Source: Paracoccus shandongensis (GTDB lineage Bacteria; Pseudomonadota; Alphaproteobacteria; Rhodobacterales; Rhodobacteraceae). From it: a stretch of DNA of 37,593 nucleotides. The translations under genes were made by a program, and so were the position numbers. The stretch is taken from contig NZ_JAFLRK010000033.1 of the NCBI RefSeq assembly GCF_017315735.1, positions 1-37,593 of the forward strand, read 5' to 3'. Positions within the stretch are counted from its first letter, which is position 1, and each line of letters starts with the position of its first letter. The notes under the pieces are model-generated. The model searched no databases. It saw only the letters and a list, made by a program, of their open reading frames with translations, and was not told the DNA's origin. Shown one piece after another: positions 25,466 through 34,019 of this stretch.

Positions 25466-26191
25466 ATGTCCAAGGTTGCACTTGTCACCGGCGGGTCGCG
25501 CGGCATCGGCGCGGCGATTTCAAAGGCGCTTCAGCAGGCGGGCTATACCGTCGCCGCCACCTATGCGGGCAATGACGATGCCGCGAAGGCCTTTACCGAG
25601 GAAACCGGGATCAAGACCTACAAGTGGTCGGTGGCCGATTACGACGCCTGCGCGGCGGGTATCCGGCAGATCGAGGAGGAGGTCGGCCCCATCGCCGTGC
25701 TGGTGAACAACGCGGGCATCACGCGCGATGCGATGTTCCACAAGATGACGCCCCAGCAGTGGAAAGAGGTGATCGACACCAACCTGACCGGGTTGTTCAA
25801 CATGACCCATCCGGTCTGGTCGGGGATGCGCGACCGCAAGTTCGGTCGGATCATCAACATCAGCTCGATCAACGGGCAGAAGGGCCAGGCGGGGCAGGCG
25901 AATTACAGCGCGGCCAAGGCGGGCGACCTGGGCTTCACCAAGGCGCTGGCCCAGGAAGGCGCGCGGGCGGGCATCACCGTCAACGCGATCTGCCCCGGCT
26001 ATATCGCGACCGAGATGGTCAAGGCCATCGACGAAAAGGTGCTGAACGAACGCATCATCCCGCAGATCCCGGTGGGCCGCCTGGGCGAGCCCGAGGAGAT
26101 CGCGCGCACCGTGGTGTTCCTGGCATCCGACGATGCGGGCTTCATCACCGGATCGACCATCAGCGCGAACGGCGGGCAGTTCTTCGTCTGA
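25466..26191 (+). CDS. phaB: Acetoacetyl-CoA reductase
   Basis: PhaB reduces acetoacetyl-CoA to (R)-3-hydroxybutyryl-CoA with NADPH, giving the monomer for PHB. It is a classical 241-aa short-chain dehydrogenase: cofactor motif TGGSRGIG (8-15), NNAG (81-84), and catalytic S134, Y147 and K151 (NYSAAK). It ends with the SDR C-terminal FITGSTISANGGQFFV. ATG 25466 follows a strong GGGAGGGG site. Position directly after phaA distinguishes it from the similar FabG. Confidence 0.96.
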   Translation: MSKVALVTGGSRGIGAAISKALQQAGYTVAATYAGNDDAAKAFTEETGIKTYKWSVADYDACAAGIRQIEEEVGPIAVLVNNAGITRDAMFHKMTPQQWKEVIDTNLTGLFNMTHPVWSGMRDRKFGRIINISSINGQKGQAGQANYSAAKAGDLGFTKALAQEGARAGITVNAICPGYIATEMVKAIDEKVLNERIIPQIPVGRLGEPEEIARTVVFLASDDAGFITGSTISANGGQFFV

Positions 26192-26212
26192 CAAGCCTGT
26201 CCCGAACGGCCA

Positions 26213-26237
26213 CGGCCCGCGCTGATCGCGCGGGCCG
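26213..26237. terminator. GC-rich hairpin between convergent phaB and ydcH-like genes
   Basis: A perfect 10-bp stem CGGCCCGCGC (26213-26222) / GCGCGGGCCG (26228-26237) with a TGATC loop lies between the phaB stop and the convergent small gene. No T-run follows on either strand, so it may be a transcript-end stabiliser or a weak bidirectional terminator. Confidence 0.5.
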
Positions 26238-26263
26238 CCTTGAATCTGTCACCGTTCAACAGA

Positions 26264-26428
26264 TCAGTGGGACAGCCGGGTGATTTCTTCCTTGAGACGA
26301 AGTTTCTCGCGCTTCATGGCCTTGATCTGGGTGTCGCTGGCACCTGGGCTTCGCTGCTCTCGTTCGACAGCCTCGGACAGCACCTGGTGTTTCTTGCGCA
26401 GTTCCTCGACGTGGGAAGCAACCGACAT
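26264..26428 (-). CDS. YdcH-like DUF465 small helical protein
   Basis: A 54-aa protein, highly charged, predicted as one long or two antiparallel helices (VEELRKKHQVLSEAVEREQR ... IKAMKREKLRLKEEITRL). The closing LKxxKLRLKEEI segment is the hallmark of the DUF465/YdcH family, of unknown function. ATG 26428 has an excellent AGGAGG site 6 nt upstream. An in-frame extension to 26473 lacks such a site. It lies 63 bp after the methyltransferase gene on the same strand and may be transcribed with it. Confidence 0.88.
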   Translation of the reverse strand: MSVASHVEELRKKHQVLSEAVEREQRSPGASDTQIKAMKREKLRLKEEITRLSH

Positions 26429-26491
26429 CGCGTCCTCCTGTATAGGTTGAGTCGAACAGGGGGATTGCAGCACAGGCCCGCGATTCTGTCA

Positions 26492-27247
26492 CTAAACTTT
26501 TGTAAAGAATCGGACCAGTGGCGAACCCTTGCGCAGCACCGCCGAGGCCGCGTCCGTCAGGTCCTCGCGGTCGCCCGCATGGGTCGCTTCGCCGTGCATG
26601 ACAAAGGGCGCCAGAAGCCGCAGCGGCCCCCGCGCGCCCTTTGTGGCTTGGACGATCACCCGCCCCGCCTGATGCCCTGCGCGGCCCGCAACGGGCAGGA
26701 TCGCCACGGATCCCGCCCGGCCCGACAGGGCGGCCAGGATGGCGTCCAGCCGGTCGGCCCGCTGGATCAGCGTCAAGATGCCGCGGGGCCGCAACCGGCG
26801 CAGGCCCGCGTCGACCCAGGCGGCGAGCGGCGTTTCCTCGCACCGGGCCCGGGCGCGCCCGCCATCGGGCGCGGGGGTGCCGCCCAAGAAATACGGCGGA
26901 TTAGCGATCACATGGTCGAAGGCCATCGTCCGCAATTCGGCAGGCGGGCGGGCCAGATCGCCGGTCAGCACCTGCATCGCCATGCCGTTCACCAGGGCGT
27001 TCCGCCGCGCCAGGTCGGCATAGTCCTCCTGCGCCTCCAGCCCCACCAGCCGCAGTCCCGGCACCCGCCAGCCGAGGCACAGGCTTGCCACCCCTGCCCC
27101 GCAGCCCAGTTCCAGCACCGATTGCCCCGCCACCGCCGGGCAGGCCGCCGCCAGCATCACCGCATCGGCCCCCGACCGGAAGCCGGCCTTGGGCTGCGCG
27201 ATCCGCAGGCGGCCGTCCAGGAAGCCGTCATCCGACAGGTCACTCAT
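26492..27247 (-). CDS. SAM-dependent methyltransferase, TrmN6/RsmC-like (N6-adenine type)
   Basis: A protein of about 251 aa with a Rossmann methyltransferase fold: SAM-binding motif I VLELGCGAGVAS, an acidic residue in GLEAQ, and the catalytic motif NPPYF, typical of enzymes that methylate the N6 of adenine or a similar exocyclic amine. Length and N-terminus (FLDGRLRIAQPKAGFRSGADAV) resemble TrmN6, which modifies tRNA1-Val at A37 in E. coli; the actual substrate is not provable here. The start is ATG 27247, overlapping the DUF2007 gene by 8 bp; ATG 27259 is an alternative. Confidence 0.85.
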   Translation of the reverse strand: MSDLSDDGFLDGRLRIAQPKAGFRSGADAVMLAAACPAVAGQSVLELGCGAGVASLCLGWRVPGLRLVGLEAQEDYADLARRNALVNGMAMQVLTGDLARPPAELRTMAFDHVIANPPYFLGGTPAPDGGRARARCEETPLAAWVDAGLRRLRPRGILTLIQRADRLDAILAALSGRAGSVAILPVAGRAGHQAGRVIVQATKGARGPLRLLAPFVMHGEATHAGDREDLTDAASAVLRKGSPLVRFFTKV

Positions 27248-27449
27248 CCAGGCCGGCATCGCGCAGGATGGCGCGGGCCATGAATTCGTCGCGGTCCGCC
27301 ACCATCAGCCGCTGCGGCAGGATGCCAAGGGATCCTTCCAGCACGCTCATGTGCTGGTCCATGGGGAATGCGGGGATCCCCTCGTCCTCCAGCAGGGTCA
27401 GGGCGCGGGACATGCGGACGGGATCGTTGCTGCGGAACAGTTCTTTCAT
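27240..27449 (-). CDS. DUF2007-domain small protein
   Basis: A 69-aa cytosolic protein matching the DUF2007 (putative signal-transducing) pattern: MKELFRSNDPVRMSRALTLL, then EGIPAFPMDQHMS, then a closing VADRDEFMARAILRDAGL. The role is unknown. It overlaps the following methyltransferase gene by 8 bp, a common alphaproteobacterial pairing. It diverges from the polyprenyl synthase gene with 78 bp between starts. The ribosome site is weak. Confidence 0.82.
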   Translation of the reverse strand: MKELFRSNDPVRMSRALTLLEDEGIPAFPMDQHMSVLEGSLGILPQRLMVADRDEFMARAILRDAGLDE

Positions 27450-27527
27450 GGCCGGAACGCTAGGCGGCGGTTGCGCAATTGTCGAGGGCGTGGCAAGGGA
27501 CGGGCGCGTCAACAGGGGGTCAAGGCC

Positions 27528-28529
27528 ATGGGTGTGCAGGAAAGCGTCCAGAAACCGCTGGACCGGCTGGCAGAGGCGCTGAGCGCCGAGATGGGCGCGG
27601 TCAACGTCCTGATCCGCGACCGGATGTCCAGCGAACACGCCCCCCGCATCCCCGAGGTGACGGCCCACCTGATCGAGGCCGGGGGCAAGCGGCTGCGGCC
27701 CATGCTGACGCTGGCCGCCGCACGGATCATGGGATACGGCGGCCCCTTCCACATCCATCTGGCCGCGACGGTCGAATTCATCCACACCGCGACCCTGCTG
27801 CATGACGACGTGGTCGATGAAAGCCGCCAACGGCGCGGGCGGCCCACGGCGAACCTGTTGTGGGACAACAAGTCCAGCGTGCTGGTGGGCGACTATCTGT
27901 TCGCGCGCAGCTTCCAGCTGATGGTGGAACCCGGCAACCTGCGCACGCTGGAGATCCTGTCGAACGCCGCCGCCACCATTGCCGAGGGCGAGGTGCTGCA
28001 ACTGACCGCCGCCCAGGATCTGCGCACGGACGAGGGGATCTATCTGAAAGTCGTGCGCGGCAAGACCGCCGCCCTGTTTTCCGCCGCGACCGAGGTGGGC
28101 GGCGTGATCGCGGGCGCAACGCCCGATCAGGTGCGGGCGCTGTTCGATTACGGCGATGCCCTGGGGATCGCCTTCCAGATCGTCGATGACCTGCTGGATT
28201 ACGGCGGGGCCACGGAAACGATCGGCAAGAACGTCGGCGACGATTTCCGCGAACGCAAGCTGACCCTGCCGGTGATCAAGGCCGTTGCCCGCGCCACGCC
28301 CGAAGAACGCGCCTTCTGGTCGCGCACCATCGAAAAGGGCGACCAGCGCGACGGCGACCTGGACCACGCCCTGTCCCTGCTGGCCCGCCACGGCGCGATG
28401 GAGGCCGCGCGCGCCGATGCCCTGTCCTGGTCCGCCAAGGCCAAGGCGTCGCTGGCCAGGCTGCCCGCCCATCCGATCCGCGACATGCTGGCGGACATGG
28501 CCGATTTCGTGGTCAGCCGCGTCGCCTGA
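27528..28529 (+). CDS. ispB: Long-chain polyprenyl diphosphate synthase (quinone side chain)
   Basis: A 333-aa trans-prenyltransferase that elongates FPP with isopentenyl diphosphate to a long prenyl chain, probably the C40-C50 tail of ubiquinone. The first Asp-rich motif DDVVD (93-97) and second DDLLD (220-224) chelate magnesium, and GGKRLRP (52-58) binds diphosphate. The small residues ahead of the first motif (HTATLLHDD) fit long-chain products; chain length cannot be set from sequence with certainty, so ispB stands for octa- or decaprenyl synthase. ATG 27528 gives the normal N-terminus; the frame upstream mirrors the divergent genes. Confidence 0.92.
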   Translation: MGVQESVQKPLDRLAEALSAEMGAVNVLIRDRMSSEHAPRIPEVTAHLIEAGGKRLRPMLTLAAARIMGYGGPFHIHLAATVEFIHTATLLHDDVVDESRQRRGRPTANLLWDNKSSVLVGDYLFARSFQLMVEPGNLRTLEILSNAAATIAEGEVLQLTAAQDLRTDEGIYLKVVRGKTAALFSAATEVGGVIAGATPDQVRALFDYGDALGIAFQIVDDLLDYGGATETIGKNVGDDFRERKLTLPVIKAVARATPEERAFWSRTIEKGDQRDGDLDHALSLLARHGAMEAARADALSWSAKAKASLARLPAHPIRDMLADMADFVVSRVA

Positions 28530-28544
28530 CCCCTGCCCCGCAAG

Positions 28545-28580
28545 GGCAGGCCGCCCCCGGCTTGCCTTTGGCCTTTCTTT
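28545..28580 (+). terminator. Rho-independent terminator of ispB
   Basis: GGCAGGCCG (28545-28553) pairs with CGGCTTGCC (28558-28566), 9 bp with one G-T pair, across a CCCC loop, followed by TTTGGCCTTTCTTT. It starts 15 bp after the stop. The rest of the 269-bp gap to amtB holds no gene that I can see. Confidence 0.65.
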
Positions 28581-28798
28581 GCCAATTCAGGGGTTTCGCC
28601 GCAGGCCATGCACGGCAGGCGGGTGCCCGAAAAACATGCCCTGCCTGTATTTCATGCGGCAGCCGTTCATGAAGCCAAGAAATCGGGCATTCCCCGTTTG
28701 CCCCTTTCCCCAGCCTGCCTGACGTCTGTGCAAGCGCCGCAAAGCCCCCCATCAGAAGGCATCGGCGGCGCGTCCGGTGCCGCGTTGAAGGGGATTCG

Positions 28799-30205
28799 AT
28801 GATGAAAAGGGCTGCTCCCTTTGTTGCCACTGCCGCGATGCTGCTCGCGGTGCCCGCATTCGCCCAGGACGCTGTTGTCGCGGTTCAGGCTGCCGCTCCG
28901 GTCCCGGACAAGGGCGACACGACCTGGATGCTGATTTCCGCCATCCTGGTGATGATGATGACGCTGCCAGGGCTGGCGCTGTTCTATGGCGGCCTCGTGC
29001 GGGCCAAGAACATGCTGTCGGTGCTGATGCAGGTGCTGACGGTGTTCAGCATGGTGGCGATCCTGTGGGTGGCCTTCGGATACTCGCTGGCCTTTACCGG
29101 CGCGGGCACGGCCGCCGACGTGACCGTCCTGACCCCCTATATCGGCGGGCTGTCCAAGATGTTCCTGGGGGGCGTCACCACGGCGTCGAACGTCGAGGGC
29201 TTCAGCGCGGGCGTGGTGATCCCGGAACTGTCCTTCGTGATCTTCCAGATGGCCTTCGCCTGCATCGCATCTGCCCTGATCGTGGGGGCCACGGCGGAAC
29301 GGCTGAAGTTCAGCGCGATCCTGCTGTTCGTGGTGATCTGGTTCTTCGCCTCATATCTGCCGATGGCCCACATGGTCTGGTGGTGGGGCGGCCCGTCGGC
29401 CTATGACGCGCCCTCGGGGCTGTTGTTCAGCCATGGCGCGCTGGACTTCGCGGGCGGCACCGTGATCCACATCAACGCGGGCGTGGCCGGCCTGGTCGCC
29501 GCGATGGTCGCCGGTCCCCGCATCGGCTATAAAAAGGAACTGCTGGCGCCCCACAACCTGTCCTTCACCCTGGTCGGCGGCTGCCTGCTGTGGATCGGCT
29601 GGTTCGGCTTCAACGCCGGATCGAACCTGGAGGCGAACGGCCTGACCGCGCTGGCCATGATCAACACCGCCGTCGCCACCGCCGCGGGCGTGCTGGCCTG
29701 GTCCTTCGGCGAATGGGCCTTCCGCGGCCACCCCAGCCTGCTGGGCGGGATCTCCGGCGCCATCGCGGGGCTGGTGGGCATCACCCCGGCGGCGGGCTTC
29801 GTAGGCCCCATGGGCGCCATCGCCATCGGGTTGGTCGCGGGCCTGCTGTGCATGTGGTTCGTGATCAGCATGAAGCCGCGCATGGGCATCGACGACAGCC
29901 TGGACGTGTTCGGCATCCACGGCATCGGCGGCATCGTCGGCGCGATCCTGACGGGCGTCTTCGCAGCCCCCTCGCTGGGCGGAACGGGCGTCTTCGATTA
30001 CGGCGCGAACGCGGTGGCGGAATTCTCGATGGGGGGGCAGGTCTGGAACCAGACGCTGGGCGTGGTGATCGCGATCCTCTGGTCGGGCGTGGTGTCCTTT
30101 GTCGCGATCCACATCGTCAAGGCGCTGATCGGGCTGCGCGTCACAGACACCGACGAACGCCAGGGCCTGGACATCACCACCCACGGCGAAAACGCCTATA
30201 ACTGA
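28799..30205 (+). CDS. amtB: Ammonium transporter AmtB
   Basis: A 468-aa inner-membrane channel for ammonium, with a signal-peptide-like first helix (1-22, cleavage near AFAQ) and eleven further hydrophobic segments. The conserved pore twin-histidines are in LPMAHMVW and DVFGIHGIGG. ALFYGGLVRAKN and the C-terminal segment DERQGLDITTHGENAY, which GlnK contacts, are present. ATG 28799 follows AAGGGG; the second ATG is adjacent. Most proteobacteria have glnK directly upstream; here the upstream gene is ispB with a terminator, so glnK must be elsewhere or absent. A terminator follows. Confidence 0.96.
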   Translation: MMKRAAPFVATAAMLLAVPAFAQDAVVAVQAAAPVPDKGDTTWMLISAILVMMMTLPGLALFYGGLVRAKNMLSVLMQVLTVFSMVAILWVAFGYSLAFTGAGTAADVTVLTPYIGGLSKMFLGGVTTASNVEGFSAGVVIPELSFVIFQMAFACIASALIVGATAERLKFSAILLFVVIWFFASYLPMAHMVWWWGGPSAYDAPSGLLFSHGALDFAGGTVIHINAGVAGLVAAMVAGPRIGYKKELLAPHNLSFTLVGGCLLWIGWFGFNAGSNLEANGLTALAMINTAVATAAGVLAWSFGEWAFRGHPSLLGGISGAIAGLVGITPAAGFVGPMGAIAIGLVAGLLCMWFVISMKPRMGIDDSLDVFGIHGIGGIVGAILTGVFAAPSLGGTGVFDYGANAVAEFSMGGQVWNQTLGVVIAILWSGVVSFVAIHIVKALIGLRVTDTDERQGLDITTHGENAYN

Positions 30206-30223
30206 GGCCGGTCCGACATGGCG

Positions 30224-30250
30224 AAGGCCCGGCAGCCGCCGGGCCTTTTT
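30224..30250 (+). terminator. Rho-independent terminator of amtB
   Basis: AAGGCCCGGC (30224-30233) pairs with GCCGGGCCTT (30238-30247), 10 bp and perfect, with loop AGCC and then TTTTT (30246-30250). It starts 19 bp after the amtB stop. Confidence 0.92.
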
Positions 30251-30366
30251 GCCTTGGGCCAAATCACGGATTGGTCAGGGCAATTCCCCCCAAGTGATTC
30301 TTCGTGTAGGGTGGCGCGCAATTCGGCCGAAGAACGGCCTTGGGCAGTCACGCAGGCATCCGACGC

Positions 30367-32616
30367 ATGAAACGACCGACCGGCACCCCGAAGCGCACGG
30401 GCCGCAGCCCTGTTGCCGACAAGCGCATTCCCGCGGCTGACCCGAAACCCCAGGTCCGCCGCCACAAGGCGCCCCGGCGCGGCAATGTGGTCATGCGCAC
30501 CATCGCCGGAACCGTCGGCCTGGTCTGGCGCATCCTGTGGGGATCGGCCTGGCGGCTGGCCATGGTCATGGTCCTGATCGTCGGCGGGGCCACCGCCTAT
30601 TTCTATGCCAGCCTGCCCGAACCCGAGGCGCTGTTCGACGCCCGCGCGCGCGGGTCCGTCACCATGCTGGACACCAACGGCAAGGTCTTCGCCTGGCGGG
30701 GCGAGACCTATGGCGCCGTCACCAGCGACAGGATCGCCCCGGTCCTCAAGCAGGCGGTGATGGCGACCGAGGATCGGCGCTTCAACTGGCACATCGGGGT
30801 CGATCCGGTCGGCATCGCCAGCGCCATCAAGATCAACATGTCCGAAGGGCGCGGCCCGCTGGAAGGCCATGGCGGGTCCACCATCACCCAGCAGGTCGCG
30901 AAGCTTCTGTGCCTGGGCGACACATTCGACCCGATCCGCTGGAAGAACGAGGCCGCGTTCGAGGCTGACTGCCGCGTCACCTCGCTGTGGCGCAAGATCA
31001 AGGAAGTGCCCTATTCCTTTGCCCTGGAAGCCAAGTATTCCAAGGACGACATTCTCAACATCTACATGAACCGCTCCTACATGGGCGGCGGCGCGCGGGG
31101 TTTCGAGGCCGCGAGCCAGCGTTACTTCAACAAGCCCGCCTCCGACGTGACCGCGTCCGAGGCCGCGATGCTGGCGGGGTTGCTGCAAGCGCCCAGCTAT
31201 TTCGCGCCGACCGCGAACCTCAAGCGCAGCCAGGAACGCGCTAATGTCGTCCTGGGCCTGATGGGCGAGGAAGGCTATCTGACCGATGAACAGGTCGCCG
31301 AGGCCCGCGCCAACCCCGCGCGCCTGTCCCAGGCGGCCGAGGCCCGCGCGGGCGGTTACTTCGCCGACTGGGTGATGGAATCCGGCCCCGGTTTCCTGAC
31401 CAGCGAGACGACCGAGGACGTGACCATCCGCACCACCTTCGACCCCCGCATCCAGACGGCGGCGGAACGGGCGTTGAAGCGGGTCTTCGCCGAAAAGGTC
31501 AGCAACAATTCCAAGGCCGAGGCCGCCGTGGTCGTGATGTCCGCCGACGGCGCGGTGCGCGCCATCATTGGCGGGCGCGACAGCATCGTGAACGGCGCCT
31601 TCAACCGCGCGGTCCAGGCCAAGCGCCAGACCGGATCCAGCTTCAAGCCCTTCGTCTATGCCGCGGCGCTCGAGGCCGGCTATGGCCCCGGCGACCGGGT
31701 CGAGGACGGGCCTCTGACCATCCGCATCCCCGGCGGCAAGCCCTGGTCGCCCCAGAACTATACCCGCCGCTATTACGGCACCGTGACGCTGACCACCGCG
31801 CTGAAGCAGTCGCTGAACACCGCGACGATCCGCCTGCAGGAAACCGTGGGCCGCGACGCCGTGCGCCGCATCGCCCATGACTTCGGCATCGTCAGCAACC
31901 TGACCACCAGCCCGTCCCTGGGCCTCGGCGCGTCCGAGGCCACGCTGATGGAACTGACCGGCGCCTATGCGGGCATCCGCAACGGCGGCACCTCGGTCGC
32001 GCCTTACGGGTTGGTGGAACTGCGCATCGCGGGCGACGACCAGCCGCTGATGGGCCAGTCCGGCGGCATGGGCGCGCGCGTCATCAGCCAGCGCGCGGCG
32101 GGGCAGTTGATCTACATGATGCAGCAGGTCATCGACAGCGGCACCGGCACCCGCGCCAAGATGGGCTCGCGCCCGGTGGCAGGCAAGACCGGCACCACCA
32201 GCAGCTATCGCGACGCCTGGTTCGTGGGCTTTTCCGAACAGTATGTCGTGGGCGTCTGGATGGGCTATGACGACAACACGCCCCTGAAGGGCGTCACCGG
32301 CGGCGGCCTGCCCGCCGAGATCTGGCAGGCGGTCATGTCCGACATCCACGAGGGCCTGCCGGAACTGCCGCTCTCCACGGTATCCCCCGACGGCAGCGGC
32401 ATCCTGCTGTCGAACGAGGGCGCGCCGAAGGTCGTGACCTCGGGGTCTGCCGACGACCCGCTGGCGGCGGCGCTGGCGGGGGCGGTCAATTCGGCCAATC
32501 CCGCGCCGGGCGTGGCGACACAGGTGACGGCGCCGCAGACGCCGGGCGACAGCAGCACGGCGAGTTCGGACGATGCGCTGAGCCGGGCGCTGAACGGGAT
32601 TCTGGGGGGGAACTGA
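30367..32616 (+). CDS. Class A penicillin-binding protein, PBP1A-type
   Basis: A 749-aa bifunctional murein synthase. A basic cytoplasmic tail (1-40) precedes one membrane helix (about 64-82). A GT51 glycosyltransferase domain follows (about 95-270; catalytic Glu135 in ATEDRRFNWHIG, and GGSTITQQ). The transpeptidase domain carries S424-x-x-K427, S482-L-N and K607-T-G. The tail after about 670 is Ser/Ala/Thr-rich. The GT domain has an insertion of about 20 residues bounded by Cys182 and Cys202, absent from E. coli PBPs. ATG 30367 is taken; TTG 30340 is an alternative, since the ribosome site is weak. Confidence 0.95.
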   Translation: MKRPTGTPKRTGRSPVADKRIPAADPKPQVRRHKAPRRGNVVMRTIAGTVGLVWRILWGSAWRLAMVMVLIVGGATAYFYASLPEPEALFDARARGSVTMLDTNGKVFAWRGETYGAVTSDRIAPVLKQAVMATEDRRFNWHIGVDPVGIASAIKINMSEGRGPLEGHGGSTITQQVAKLLCLGDTFDPIRWKNEAAFEADCRVTSLWRKIKEVPYSFALEAKYSKDDILNIYMNRSYMGGGARGFEAASQRYFNKPASDVTASEAAMLAGLLQAPSYFAPTANLKRSQERANVVLGLMGEEGYLTDEQVAEARANPARLSQAAEARAGGYFADWVMESGPGFLTSETTEDVTIRTTFDPRIQTAAERALKRVFAEKVSNNSKAEAAVVVMSADGAVRAIIGGRDSIVNGAFNRAVQAKRQTGSSFKPFVYAAALEAGYGPGDRVEDGPLTIRIPGGKPWSPQNYTRRYYGTVTLTTALKQSLNTATIRLQETVGRDAVRRIAHDFGIVSNLTTSPSLGLGASEATLMELTGAYAGIRNGGTSVAPYGLVELRIAGDDQPLMGQSGGMGARVISQRAAGQLIYMMQQVIDSGTGTRAKMGSRPVAGKTGTTSSYRDAWFVGFSEQYVVGVWMGYDDNTPLKGVTGGGLPAEIWQAVMSDIHEGLPELPLSTVSPDGSGILLSNEGAPKVVTSGSADDPLAAALAGAVNSANPAPGVATQVTAPQTPGDSSTASSDDALSRALNGILGGN

Positions 32617-33047
32617 GGTTCGCGCCTGCCATATGAGCGCTCTTTGAGCCCTGAGCCCTACTTCCTCGTGCTTGCGTGGCTCCGGGCTTTAATCAAGCTT
32701 TGCGCATTCACATTGCGAGGCTAATGGTCTTTAGTCATATCGAGGCGCATCAGGCGAAGGTAATGCCAAGCCGCCAAGATAATCTGGCCGGAAATCGACA
32801 AAGGCGTAGATGCATCTGCCAAGCATAGCTTATGGCGGATAGAGGATGAACACCGACTCGGATCAATAGGCTCATGCATTACGCAGCGTGACCATCGTGC
32901 CCGAGGTCAGGTGATTTCTGACAGAAGAACGACAGGTCGGAAGGTCAAAAACTTGATCCGGCGCCTTGAGCGGCAAACAAAAACTTCTTACACCACCAAA
33001 GGTTGTCATTGAGAGCACCATAGGATCAGCTGCAAAGGTACCCAATC
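32617..33047. other. AT-rich stretch with no convincing intact gene
   Basis: This 431-bp stretch drops sharply in GC relative to both sides. It begins with a probable terminator (32647-32690). On the minus strand, short open pieces of protein-like composition occur in different frames (about 32740-32880 and 32872-33054), as in an eroded gene, but I recognise no family and they carry stops between them. I see no complete insertion sequence, terminal repeats, tRNA or attachment site. It also contains the ribosome site for the gene at 33048. Confidence 0.5.
32647..32690 (+). terminator. Probable terminator after the PBP gene
   Basis: AGCCCTGAGCC (32647-32657) pairs with GGCTCCGGGCT (32678-32688) with a single mismatch in 11 bp, across a 20-base loop, followed by TTTAATC. 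It starts 31 bp after the PBP stop. The loop is longer than usual, so confidence is moderate. Confidence 0.5.
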
Positions 33048-33998
33048 TTGGCAATTCTAGAACTTGACTCTTCTGAATACCACCGAATTACTTACCATGA
33101 AAACAATCCTGGAAGCGACAAGCTGCTGATATGCTTTTCCCCTCAGGGAGGAGGAATGGGGACGTCTGGCTTTGGCACGGAATTGTGCGCTAGAAATGGA
33201 TGGAACCACATCTATGTCGGCAAAGCGCAGCAGAGCAAATTCCGGTCACTGACACTGGACAGGTTTGTAACCGCGGTTTTCCCCATCATAGATGGCCGGG
33301 ATGTCATGGCCTATGGTTCAAGTGCCGGTGGTTATGCAGCTCTGTATTATGGTGGGGCCATCAATGCTCGTATTCTTTCTGCATGCCCTCGCAATAGTCA
33401 CCATCCGATCAATTATCGAAAACCTCTAATCAGGCGCTTCGGTGAAAAGGAGATCAAGGAAAAAGCGGAGGCATTTTATCATGTCATAAATCTCTCCGAC
33501 CTGCCGCGATCGACGCACAATCCTGTTGTTGTTTACGATCGATTGCAGACGAAAGATCATCGCATGGTGCAAAAATGGGTCCTGCCAGCCTATCCCGACT
33601 GCAAAATCATCAATGTACCGAATTCGGGGCATAAACCATTGGAAAAACTAAAAAGCGTGGGCGGGGTCTCGCACCTTGTTCGTTCTTTCGTAGCGTCTGT
33701 CCCCATTGATCGAGAAAAGTTGAAACATAAGCCGGGCTCGATTGAACGACGATTGGATGATGCTGTTGAGATTTTTGAGGCAGGAGATTTCGACAGATGC
33801 GCAGAGCTATTGTGCTTGGATTTGGATATATTGAGGCGTGCAGGCCTTTTCGGTATGTACGTTGAAAGCGTTTTTAGATCAAAAAACCAGGCTCACAAAT
33901 CGAAATTCTCGTCGAGACAGAATGAATTTGTGGCTCTGAAAGACAAGATGAAACCAAAAATGCGCCGCAAGATTGATTTCATTACTTCCATCCCTTGA
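33048..33998 (+). CDS. Alpha/beta-hydrolase-like protein of unknown function, probably acquired
   Basis: A 316-aa soluble protein. A nucleophile elbow GSSAGG (Ser92 in YGSSAGGYAALYYGG), an acidic residue in VVVYD (Asp164) and NSGHKP (His195) form a plausible Ser-Asp-His triad of the alpha/beta-hydrolase fold. The last ~90 residues are helical and very basic at the end (MKPKMRRK). No signal peptide or membrane segment is seen. The start is TTG 33048 with AAAGG upstream; no better start exists. Codon use is very unlike the neighbours (many A/T-ending codons, AGA and ATA), indicating recent transfer. The substrate is unknown; similar proteins sometimes accompany polysaccharide genes, but none is here. 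Confidence 0.8.
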   Translation: MAILELDSSEYHRITYHENNPGSDKLLICFSPQGGGMGTSGFGTELCARNGWNHIYVGKAQQSKFRSLTLDRFVTAVFPIIDGRDVMAYGSSAGGYAALYYGGAINARILSACPRNSHHPINYRKPLIRRFGEKEIKEKAEAFYHVINLSDLPRSTHNPVVVYDRLQTKDHRMVQKWVLPAYPDCKIINVPNSGHKPLEKLKSVGGVSHLVRSFVASVPIDREKLKHKPGSIERRLDDAVEIFEAGDFDRCAELLCLDLDILRRAGLFGMYVESVFRSKNQAHKSKFSSRQNEFVALKDKMKPKMRRKIDFITSIP

Positions 33999-34019
33999 AC
34001 TACCAACCTCCAAGTCAGA

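Noticed and set aside
28569..28582. TGGC...TTTGC resembling a sigma-54 promoter upstream of amtB
   Set aside because: The GG-to-GC distance is 11, one base shorter than the strict sigma-54 spacing, and the bases belong to the tail of the ispB terminator.
30196..32349. A 717-aa minus-strand frame opposite the PBP gene
   Set aside because: Gly/Ala/His/Arg-rich shadow of a well-supported gene with all catalytic motifs on the plus strand.
32872..33054. A 60-aa minus-strand ORF in the AT-rich stretch
   Set aside because: No ribosome site, no recognisable family, and it overlaps the start of the hydrolase-like gene; kept only as possible remnant DNA.
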